From a virus, in the IMG/VR virus record IMGVR_UViG_3300025128_000139, positions 1 to 36,669 of that record: DNA of 36,669 bases. One strand, written 5' to 3'. Position numbers and translations under genes: made by a program. Shown here one piece after another: positions 26,654 to 31,520 of the stretch (its first letter is position 1; every line of letters begins with the position of its first letter). Below the pieces are notes generated by a model. The model had not been told where the DNA came from and did no database searches. It saw only the letters and a list, made by a program, of their open reading frames with translations.

Positions 26654-26867
26654 TAGTTTTTTTATTTTTTAAATCTGTCAAGTATTTTACTCTTTTAGGA
26701 TTAACAGAAAATAATCCAAAATATGGGAGACGTATACTATCAAACTTTCCTTCTTTTATTATTTTTTCTACAAATTTAAATTGGTGATTAACAATCTCTT
26801 CTATTTTCTTTAAAGGTAAATTATATTTAGTTGCAAGAGTTTGTATTATTATTTTTTTATCTTTCAT
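26646..26867 (-). CDS. HU/IHF-like DNA-binding protein, shortened
   Basis: A 73-residue protein with the HU/IHF helical core: KYNLPLKKIEEIVNHQFKFV, then IIKEGKFDSIRLPYFGLFSV, corresponding to the family's V..i...f......l..G..V.i..fG.F pattern. It stops soon after the GLFSV strand, so the long DNA-binding beta arm of HU (with the usual R-N-P tip) is missing or very short; DNA binding may need a partner. HU/IHF-like genes beside the packaging genes are a known feature of crAss-like phages. Possible roles are DNA bending at a packaging or replication site. The start overlaps the zinc-ribbon stop by one base. Confidence 0.8.
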   Translation of the reverse strand: MKDKKIIIQTLATKYNLPLKKIEEIVNHQFKFVEKIIKEGKFDSIRLPYFGLFSVNPKRVKYLTDLKNKKTND

Positions 26868-27208
26868 TAGGTAATAATAGGCCCTCTATTAGATTCTTGC
26901 TTTTTAGTATATTCTATATCTTTCTCATTTAAAATTTGTTTTTCCCATTTAGAAGGTTCAGCTGGACAATCAGTTGTTTTCATCCTAGCTTTAAATTGTA
27001 ACATGCAACCACATAAACCACACCTCATTTGTTTTTTCTGTATATGTTTACACGACATACAAGCATCTAATCTTTCTGCATAGTCTTCTTCACTAACTAT
27101 AGGTGTTCCAGCTTTTATAAACTTAGTTGCTTCTTTAGTGAAAGATTTAAGCATTTGAAATACACTAGGTGCCTTTTTATATAAATCTTCATTATTATCA
27201 TCTGTCAT
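26867..27208 (-). CDS. Zinc-ribbon protein
   Basis: The 113-residue product has a compact cysteine motif in the centre: ACMSCKHIQ then MRCGLCGCMLQFKARMKTTD and CPAEPSKW, giving C-x2-C-x9-C-x2-C and a later Cys-Pro. It is a small zinc ribbon of a type seen often in marine and gut phages, of unknown function. The N-terminal half is helical. Its 5' end overlaps the 42-residue gene by about 11 bases and its 3' end overlaps the HU-like gene start by one base. Regulatory or packaging-linked roles are possible. Confidence 0.75.
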   Translation of the reverse strand: MTDDNNEDLYKKAPSVFQMLKSFTKEATKFIKAGTPIVSEEDYAERLDACMSCKHIQKKQMRCGLCGCMLQFKARMKTTDCPAEPSKWEKQILNEKDIEYTKKQESNRGPIIT

Positions 27209-27326
27209 ATTCTGCTATTTTTAAAGTTAATAAATTACCTTGTGGATCTTGTATTATTATTATCTCATATCCATTTATATCGAAATAAGATGGTACCAAT
27301 ATAGAAAATAAATCATCACTTGTCAT
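27198..27326 (-). CDS. Small hypothetical protein, 42 residues
   Basis: Short frame with ATG at 27326-27324 and TGA at 27200-27198. Its start overlaps the stop of the 110-residue gene by four bases (ATGA) and its stop falls inside the start of the zinc-ribbon gene, the same coupling seen throughout this operon. The peptide begins MTSDDLFSILVPSYFDINGY and has a beta-like IIIIQDPQGNLLTLKI. Function unknown. Confidence 0.6.
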   Translation of the reverse strand: MTSDDLFSILVPSYFDINGYEIIIIQDPQGNLLTLKIAEYDR

Positions 27327-27655
27327 ACCCTATTAATTGTTACTTCTACATTTTCTGTATGTGGATCTAAAAATGGATTAAGTTTATAAGCTCCATTTTG
27401 TTTTAATACAGCTCCCTTATCTTTAAATCTTTTAATATAATTATTTAAAGTATTGTGATCTTTAATTCCTGCAATTCTAGCTACTTCTTTTTTATTTCGT
27501 ACACTACACATATTAATTTCTTCAGTAATACTTTGAACATCTATAAATGTAGATAATAATTGTAACCCTTTGTCAGTTAAATTAAATATTCCATTCCATA
27601 ACTGTAAATATTTTAAAGTACTGTCTATATTAACTGTTATTTTTCTTTTTTTCAT
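27323..27655 (-). CDS. Winged-helix-like DNA-binding protein
   Basis: The 110-residue product has a helical first half (LWNGIFNLTDKGLQLLSTFI) and a likely winged helix in the second half: KKEVARIAGIKDHNTLNNYI as helix-turn-helix, followed by the wing KDKGAVLKQNGAYKLNPFL. This is typical of small phage regulators or replication-linked proteins. It starts 4 bases after the 42-residue basic gene upstream and ends with an ATGA overlap. It might regulate this operon or the divergent promoter region about 600 bases away; that is inferred. Confidence 0.6.
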   Translation of the reverse strand: MKKRKITVNIDSTLKYLQLWNGIFNLTDKGLQLLSTFIDVQSITEEINMCSVRNKKEVARIAGIKDHNTLNNYIKRFKDKGAVLKQNGAYKLNPFLDPHTENVEVTINRV

Positions 27656-27658
27656 AAT

Positions 27659-27787
27659 TTAAATTTGATTTCCAGTTCTTAAACATATACATTTATCTTT
27701 AGTTGTAAATAATCTACGTTTACAGTCTTTATTATGTAATCCTAAATAATGTAAGAACTTATATTTTTGTAATAATTTTTTAATCAT
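27659..27787 (-). CDS. Small basic protein, 42 residues
   Basis: Short frame with ATG at 27787-27785 and TAA at 27661-27659. It overlaps the end of the 80-residue gene by eight bases and ends three bases before the next start. The peptide is strongly basic (MIKKLLQKYKFLHYLGLHNK) with a Cys-x-Cys and a further Cys (DKCICLRTGNQI). Size, charge and placement suggest a real small nucleic-acid-linked protein. Function unknown. Confidence 0.55.
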   Translation of the reverse strand: MIKKLLQKYKFLHYLGLHNKDCKRRLFTTKDKCICLRTGNQI

Positions 27788-28022
27788 CTTTTGTCTCTAT
27801 TTTAGCTATACCTCCATTAATATTAATCTTAGTAGTTTTAGATTGTCTGTTAAATTCCTCAACATACTTCTCTATATCTTCTCTAGTACATAAAAAAGAT
27901 AAGAATACTTGCAACTCTTTTACAGCAAGTTGTAAATTTTCTTTTAGTTCAAGAGATTTACTATTAGATTCTATTAAAGCATGGTAATCATCTAAAGAAA
28001 TAGTGACAGTTCCTTTTACCAC
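27780..28022 (-). CDS. Small coiled-coil-like protein, GTG start
   Basis: An 80-residue protein starting at GTG 28022-28020; no ATG is available in the first part of the frame, and the GTG overlaps the GroES-like stop (GTGGTAA), which supports it. Residues 10-60 are helical and charged (KSLELKENLQLAVKELQVFL), followed by a short beta end (TKININGGIAKIETKDD). It follows the co-chaperonin directly and could assist it, but no family is recognised. Confidence 0.55.
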   Translation of the reverse strand: MVKGTVTISLDDYHALIESNSKSLELKENLQLAVKELQVFLSFLCTREDIEKYVEEFNRQSKTTKININGGIAKIETKDD

Positions 28023-28279
28023 TTCCCTAATAGTTGGTGCTCTCCTACTAATAAATGTACTGTGCCATCTATTTCACCTCTTACAGCCTCTGTTCTAGGA
28101 TCTACCATAACAGTATCACCCTTTTTTACAAAAGAACACTGCGGACCTGCAGCTAAAACCTCTAATATATTAGTGGCATTTTTTTGAGCAGTATCCTCAT
28201 CTAAGATAATTCCAGAATCTGTTTTTGTTTTTGTTGGGTCTGGAAGGACAACCCACGATCCACTTGGTTTAAATTTCAT
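28016..28279 (-). CDS. GroES-like co-chaperonin
   Basis: An 87-residue protein matching the Cpn10/GroES plan: first strand SWVVLPDP, mobile loop about residues 15-37 with the hydrophobic tripeptide Ile-Ile-Leu (DSGIILDEDTAQ), then EVLAAGPQ, VKKGDTVMVDP, and a final strand block ending EHQLLGKW. T4 gp31 and related phage co-chaperonins replace GroES so that GroEL can fold the capsid protein; the same use is likely here. It is the first gene of the left transcript, right after the divergent promoter region, and leads the head and packaging operon. Confidence 0.85.
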   Translation of the reverse strand: MKFKPSGSWVVLPDPTKTKTDSGIILDEDTAQKNATNILEVLAAGPQCSFVKKGDTVMVDPRTEAVRGEIDGTVHLLVGEHQLLGKW

Positions 28280-28296
28280 AGTCTATATATTTTTGA

Positions 28297-28329
28297 CAAA
28301 GATATAAACTATTTTTTTATAAATCCAAA
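28297..28329 (-). promoter_or_regulatory. Leftward Bacteroidota-type promoter for the head/packaging operon
   Basis: On the minus strand TTTG (28329-28326) is followed after 21 bases by TATCTTTG (28304-28297), matching the -33/-7 pair TTTG and TAnnTTTG. The predicted start lies about 10-15 bases before the GroES-like start codon. Confidence 0.65.
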
Positions 28330-28600
28330 TATTTTTAAGAAAATTTTATTAATAGTGAGGATTAGATATAATTATCCCCCTTAGAAAACTATTTCAAACT
28401 TGGATTTCACTCTAGCAGTGCTCCTTTTTACGGGACCCAAGGATACTAAAACTGATGTTAATTCACCGCACTTACCTGTGTGCTAATTGTACCCTAACTA
28501 AAGCTTATACGCTCGTTCTTTTGCAATTACCGGAGAAAACTCTATCTCTATTTGAGACTACAATCCGATGTCTTTCCCTATTTTTGGTTACCGTAGGGTG
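28330..28600. other. Gene-free, GC-richer structured region between divergent blocks
   Basis: No credible gene lies between the GroES-like start and the 84-residue gene (28,280-28,908). From about 28,381 to 28,600 the sequence is visibly richer in G and C than its surroundings and holds small inverted repeats: GCAC/GTGC near 28,475-28,493, AGAC/GTCT around 28,554-28,573, and CCCTA (28,576-28,580) with TAGGG (28,594-28,598). No tRNA cloverleaf or known RNA family was recognised. Candidates are a non-coding RNA, an origin element or a regulatory leader; I cannot decide the strand. Confidence 0.4.
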
Positions 28601-28601
28601 A

Positions 28602-28625
28602 TATTATTGCACTGCAAAAATAATA
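28602..28625. repeat. Imperfect inverted repeat, possible operator or origin site
   Basis: TATTATTGC (28602-28610), a 3-base gap, then GCAAAAATAATA (28614-28625), which pairs with the first arm except for two extra A residues. Its centre contains the palindrome TTGCACTGCAA, and TGCAA recurs near 28,640. It lies in the divergent gap where a repressor or initiator could bind. Confidence 0.45.
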
Positions 28626-28786
28626 AAAAAATATTACAATGCAAGTAAAAATATAGAAATCATTAAAAAAAGATATATTACTGGGGACAGATCTACTTGT
28701 TTCATATAGCAAATATATACTTATCTTTTTAGATCTATGTTAAGGGAATGTTAAATTTTAAAAATAAAAAAAATTTTTTTCAACGG

Positions 28787-28794
28787 GATATTTG
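28787..28794 (+). promoter_or_regulatory. Possible rightward promoter element for the 84-residue gene
   Basis: GATATTTG matches TAnnTTTG at all fixed bases but the first. It would give a leader of about 105 bases before ATG 28909 that contains both hairpins at 28,845-28,891. No -33 TTG at the right distance, so support is weak. Confidence 0.35.
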
Positions 28795-28844
28795 TGAGAG
28801 TGGGAACCAGCACAATCAAAGACCCCTGCGATCCTACGGAGTTC

Positions 28845-28891
28845 AAAGTACCCGTACTTTAAATTCTAATTCAGAACCATTTTCTGAATTA
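28845..28891 (+). other. Two adjacent hairpins in the leader of the 84-residue gene
   Basis: AAAGTA/TACTTT (28845-28850, 28855-28860) has a CCCG loop. TAATTCAGAA/TTCTGAATTA (28867-28876, 28882-28891) is a perfect 10-base stem with a 5-base loop. The second ends 17 bases before the start codon. They may stabilise the mRNA or control translation. Confidence 0.6.
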
Positions 28892-28908
28892 ATTTCAAAA
28901 TCTATATT

Positions 28909-29163
28909 ATGTCACAATCACACACACTTACAGCAACTGTTATCAAAACTACTGATAAACACGTACTCATCTGGTACAAAGCCAATCCGTTCTCGTGCGA
29001 GAATGCAATGGGATATATTACCAAAGCACCAATCATCGAAGGCGTTAAAGCAGGAGATAGCTTCGACATTCCAGCTAATCCAATACCATTCAACAAAACT
29101 GATGAGAATGGAGAGATTATGCGTACCAAATCAGGCGAGCCTCTTACGTTTCTTAAGTGGTAG
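28909..29163 (+). CDS. Small, probably highly expressed protein of unknown function
   Basis: An 84-residue protein (MSQSHTLTATVIKTTDKHVL at the start, ending SGEPLTFLKW). Its strand-rich pattern (LTATVIKT, VLIWYKAN, GYITKAP) and the segment VKAGDSFDIP would suit a small OB-fold or other beta-barrel, which might bind nucleic acid. Codon use is rich in C-ending codons (ATC, CAC, TAC, AAC, TTC), unlike the T/A-ending neighbours but like the capsid gene, so high expression is likely. It stands as a single-gene unit: a long structured leader in front and a strong intrinsic terminator 2 bases after the stop. Longer overlapping frames at 28,748-29,167 (plus) and 28,902-29,198 (minus) lack these signals. 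Confidence 0.7.
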   Translation: MSQSHTLTATVIKTTDKHVLIWYKANPFSCENAMGYITKAPIIEGVKAGDSFDIPANPIPFNKTDENGEIMRTKSGEPLTFLKW

Positions 29164-29165
29164 TT

Positions 29166-29185
29166 AAGGGAGTTTCTCCCTTTTT
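29166..29185 (+). terminator. Intrinsic terminator of the 84-residue gene
   Basis: AAGGGAG (29166-29172), loop TTT, CTCCCTT (29176-29182) and a T run to 29185, two bases after the TAG stop. Confidence 0.9.
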
Positions 29186-29442
29186 GCCCTCTCGTCATAA
29201 TAATTACGAGTGTGTGAGTGTGGCTAGCAGGTCACATTCACCACTTTTTCCCACAATTTGGCAATCAATCAAATGATTACCATAAGATAATATAACACAA
29301 ACATAGAAAGGTCGTGATATTCGACGTATTCCTAAGCAAGAAGACAAACTGCTTATAATATACAAAAGACTGACAAATCCTTCAGCTATATTCCTACTTT
29401 GATAGAGATATGGGTTGTGATACAGTCTTTTATTCTTACAAT
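29186..29442. other. Gene-free stretch with inverted repeats
   Basis: Between the terminator and the gene at 29,571 no convincing coding frame is seen (a minus-strand frame at 29,204-29,452 starts at TTG and shows no protein-like pattern). Visible structures are CTCGT/ACGAG (29,191-29,195 and 29,206-29,210) and GTGAGTGTG/CACATTCAC (29,214-29,222 and 29,233-29,241, one G-T pair) followed by a T run, which would act as a second terminator or small RNA end. Confidence 0.45.
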
Positions 29443-29535
29443 TAAAATGCAACTTATAACAATCACGAAAAGCATAAATACTAGTTGGTGCTTAGTAGTT
29501 AACCGACCAGAGATAGAGGCAACGGTTGCATTTTA
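29443..29535 (+). ncRNA. Candidate structured RNA closed by an 11-base stem
   Basis: TAAAATGCAAC (29443-29453) and GTTGCATTTTA (29525-29535) are perfect complements enclosing 71 bases. Inside, GTTGGT and ACCGAC form a second stem around GCTTAGTAGTTA. The unit ends 35 bases before the start of the next gene. It resembles no RNA family I know. It may be an untranslated leader structure of the following operon, a small RNA or a protein-binding site. Confidence 0.45.
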
Positions 29536-29547
29536 TTTAACCTAAAC

Positions 29548-29565
29548 ATTAACTAAACATAAATA
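29548..29565 (+). repeat. Direct repeat copy 1, start-codon leader
   Basis: ATTAACTAAACATAAATA occurs here and again at 29800-29817, each time just before a start codon (6 and 8 bases before ATG). Probably a conserved translation-initiation leader duplicated in front of two consecutive genes. Confidence 0.75.
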
Positions 29566-29570
29566 TTGAG

Positions 29571-29804
29571 ATGAAAGATAATATAGATAAAGTAAAAAAT
29601 GAAATGTTAATCTATGAAGCAGATAATAAAACTGTAATAGACATACAACATTTAGTTCAATCACAAATTGCAACTATAAATAATCAAGCTAAAGTTATTA
29701 AATTATTAGAAGAAAACAATAAGCTTAAAGATAAAGTAAAAAAATTGTCTGATGAATGTGATCAGTTACACGACACACTTCATAGACATCCTGATGACTA
29801 TTAA
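29571..29804 (+). CDS. Small coiled-coil protein
   Basis: A 77-residue, highly charged helical protein with a clear coiled coil at about residues 25-68 (IKLLEENNKLKDKVKKLSDE). It begins the rightward early operon after the structured region, preceded by the A-rich leader repeat. No family is recognised; coiled-coil adaptor or inhibitor roles are possible. Confidence 0.6.
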   Translation: MKDNIDKVKNEMLIYEADNKTVIDIQHLVQSQIATINNQAKVIKLLEENNKLKDKVKKLSDECDQLHDTLHRHPDDY

Positions 29805-29817
29805 CTAAACATAAATA
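29800..29817 (+). repeat. Direct repeat copy 2, start-codon leader
   Basis: Second copy of the 18-base element described at 29548-29565; it overlaps the stop codon of the coiled-coil gene and precedes the ATG at 29825. Confidence 0.75.
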
Positions 29818-29824
29818 AAGAGAC

Positions 29825-30028
29825 ATGAGATTAAAATTTAGAAAGCTTATACTTTATCCTATAATGGATAAACTATTTAATTATAAAACAAGACCTAGTT
29901 ATTTATTACCAATGAATGTAAAATTAGGTGCACATCCAGCAGTTAGTAAGAAATTACAAGAGTTAGATATAAGAACTGTAACTTATGATGAATGGATGAA
30001 ACATATTGATTATGAAATCGAGAAATAG
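29825..30028 (+). CDS. Small hypothetical protein, 67 residues
   Basis: A basic 67-residue protein (MRLKFRKLILYPIMDKLFNY onward) ending in the acidic helix YDEWMKHIDYEIEK. Its start carries the leader repeat. No domain recognised. It overlaps the start of a possible 33-residue membrane peptide. Confidence 0.5.
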   Translation: MRLKFRKLILYPIMDKLFNYKTRPSYLLPMNVKLGAHPAVSKKLQELDIRTVTYDEWMKHIDYEIEK

Positions 30029-30113
30029 TTATGAACGCTCAATGAGAGAATTAGCCTGCGCATATGTAGGCATATTTCTCTTAATTATTATAGAATTAAT
30101 TAGACAAGGTTGA
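30012..30113 (+). CDS. Possible 33-residue membrane peptide
   Basis: Short frame from ATG 30012 to TGA 30111-30113, overlapping the end of the preceding gene by 17 bases. The peptide has a basic start (MKSRNSYERSMRELACAY) and one hydrophobic helix (VGIFLLIIIELIRQG). The small size leaves doubt; gene coupling and the membrane helix favour it. Confidence 0.4.
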   Translation: MKSRNSYERSMRELACAYVGIFLLIIIELIRQG

Positions 30114-30164
30114 TGATATACCTTTTTAAAATCATCAAATTAAACCATTAAAAACAATTAAACA

Positions 30165-30860
30165 ATGGCAAATCAATTAAACAGTGGAAGTCTTGACACT
30201 CTAAAAGTAGGACAAACTTTATTAACTAAAGTAACAAAAACAAGTACAAACAAAGTTCAAATAGAACTTGCAGAAAGAATTCAGAACACAAATTCACCTT
30301 CTAGTTTAGGAGATGGATTTACAAATGCATTAAGTATGTTAAATGCAAGTGATAGTGCTTTCAGTGCAGGTAAACCTCGTAGACATTGGGCTGCGGTTGA
30401 ACCAATTGACTTAGAAATGATGTTAAACATTGATGGACTAGACTTAGAAACAGGAGAATATCAAGTTGAAACTGTTCAAACAGCTAATGGACCAAAGCAA
30501 GTTGAAGTTATGTATTTAAATATACTTAATCCACAGGTAGATGTTGATCCGACAACTGGACAAGTAATGTCACCTGAAAGATTAAGAATAAGAATAGTAG
30601 AAACAATTGAAGGTAATGAGTGGGATATGGCTCATCCTGAAAGTAAAGCTAAAAGACGTGGTAAAGGTGGAGATTATATACTTCATAACGGTAATTATAT
30701 CTTTAATAAGAATCAAATCTTATTTTCTAAAGATTTAAGTACTGATGTTAAAATACCACATGTATTTTTGACTGGAGATGTTGCGTCTGTAACTACAAAA
30801 GTTGAAGATGTCATGACTAATGTAGAATCTGGAGTATATTCAGAAGAATTAGGAGAGTAA
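30165..30860 (+). CDS. Unknown protein in replication block
   Basis: A 231-residue protein (MANQLNSGSLDTLKVGQTLL at the start) with a Ser/Asn-rich early part, a central segment with KPRRHWAAVEPIDLEMMLNI, and a strand-rich second half (for example GGDYILHNGNYIFNKNQILF). The acidic C-terminal tail ends GVYSEELGE, a feature seen in single-stranded DNA-binding proteins of phages, and its position ahead of DNA polymerase fits such a role, but no OB-fold motif can be confirmed. Followed by a terminator-like hairpin. Confidence 0.5.
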   Translation: MANQLNSGSLDTLKVGQTLLTKVTKTSTNKVQIELAERIQNTNSPSSLGDGFTNALSMLNASDSAFSAGKPRRHWAAVEPIDLEMMLNIDGLDLETGEYQVETVQTANGPKQVEVMYLNILNPQVDVDPTTGQVMSPERLRIRIVETIEGNEWDMAHPESKAKRRGKGGDYILHNGNYIFNKNQILFSKDLSTDVKIPHVFLTGDVASVTTKVEDVMTNVESGVYSEELGE

Positions 30861-30886
30861 GTAAGTTGTGTGTAATGAATAGTTAG

Positions 30887-30908
30887 AGGGGCCTTTGTGC
30901 CCTTCTTA
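30887..30908 (+). terminator. Weak intrinsic terminator
   Basis: AGGGGC (30887-30892) pairs with GCCCTT (30899-30904, one G-T pair) around a CTTTGT loop, followed by CTTCTTA rather than an uninterrupted T run. It lies about 25 bases after the stop of the 231-residue gene. Confidence 0.55.
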
Positions 30909-30951
30909 CTATTTTATACTAAATATTTTTATATAATATAAATAAAAATGT

Positions 30952-30959
30952 TATATTTG
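30952..30959 (+). promoter_or_regulatory. Bacteroidota-type -7 element before the polymerase operon
   Basis: TATATTTG matches TAnnTTTG, directly after the weak terminator and 23 bases before ATG 30983. The -33 position carries only a T run. Confidence 0.5.
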
Positions 30960-30982
30960 TTAACCTTATAATAAAATACTTT

Positions 30983-31255
30983 ATGGCTAAGAAAAAGAAC
31001 AAAACAAGTGGACGAGCAGGTCAAAAAAGTCCTGTGATTGTAAAGAACAAAATAGTTCTTGAAGAAATTACATTCAAAGGCGAGAAAATAATAAGAGAAA
31101 CACTAGAAAAAGAATGGGATATTCCTGATATGATAACTGAAGATATTGGATTTCAGTTAATGTTTGGATTCCAATGTATTCCTAATAAACCTAAAAAATA
31201 TTCAAATATTGAAGAGTTTACTCTAGGGACAACATATTATGAAAAGAAATATTAA
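30983..31255 (+). CDS. Small basic protein of unknown function
   Basis: A 90-residue protein with a very basic, lysine-rich N terminus (MAKKKNKTSGRAGQKSPVIV) followed by a charged helix/strand region (ETLEKEWDIPDMITEDIGF) and a Pro/Lys/Tyr-rich end. The basic tail suggests nucleic-acid binding. It leads the polymerase operon. Confidence 0.5.
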   Translation: MAKKKNKTSGRAGQKSPVIVKNKIVLEEITFKGEKIIRETLEKEWDIPDMITEDIGFQLMFGFQCIPNKPKKYSNIEEFTLGTTYYEKKY

Positions 31256-31271
31256 TTTAAAATAAATAATT

Positions 31272-31520
31272 ATGGGAAAAATGAAACAAATTTATGAAAT
31301 GGTGCATGATGGATCAGCAGATCTATTTAAAGATGCATATAAACATGCAAGACTAAATGATGATTTAACTTTTACATTTAATTATAAAATTTATGATATG
31401 GCAACAGCTAGAGCTATGATGTCACTTATAACTAAGGCAGAAGATGATTATGATGAATTTATACAACATGAAGCTGAAATGCATGCTGAATGGCAAGCGG
31501 AAATAATGAGAGGTAAATGA
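31272..31520 (+). CDS. Small helical protein upstream of DNA polymerase
   Basis: An 82-residue helical protein (MGKMKQIYEMVHDGSADLFK onward; DDYDEFIQHEAEMHAEWQ near the end), with acidic and methionine-rich C terminus. Its stop overlaps the polymerase start by four bases (ATGA). No family recognised. Confidence 0.5.
   Translation: MGKMKQIYEMVHDGSADLFKDAYKHARLNDDLTFTFNYKIYDMATARAMMSLITKAEDDYDEFIQHEAEMHAEWQAEIMRGK

Noticed and set aside
28381-28600. tRNA, tmRNA or group I intron in the divergent gap
   Set aside because: No cloverleaf, no T-arm signature and no matching intron core pairings could be found by eye.
28455-28601. 48-codon open frame on the plus strand in the divergent gap
   Set aside because: Codon use and amino-acid pattern look unlike any gene here, there is no leader signal, and the frame coincides with inverted repeats; more likely a structured or regulatory region.
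28689-28736. Two AGATCT palindromes as an attachment or restriction-related site
   Set aside because: Six-base palindromes are expected by chance and there is no integrase in the window.
28748-29167. 139-codon plus-strand frame overlapping the 84-residue gene
   Set aside because: It overlaps the better-supported gene at 28,909 in another frame, begins in a low-complexity A/T run and has no protein-like pattern.
29204-29452. 82-codon minus-strand frame in the second gene-free stretch
   Set aside because: Starts at TTG, would be the only leftward gene on the right side, and shows no family-like pattern.
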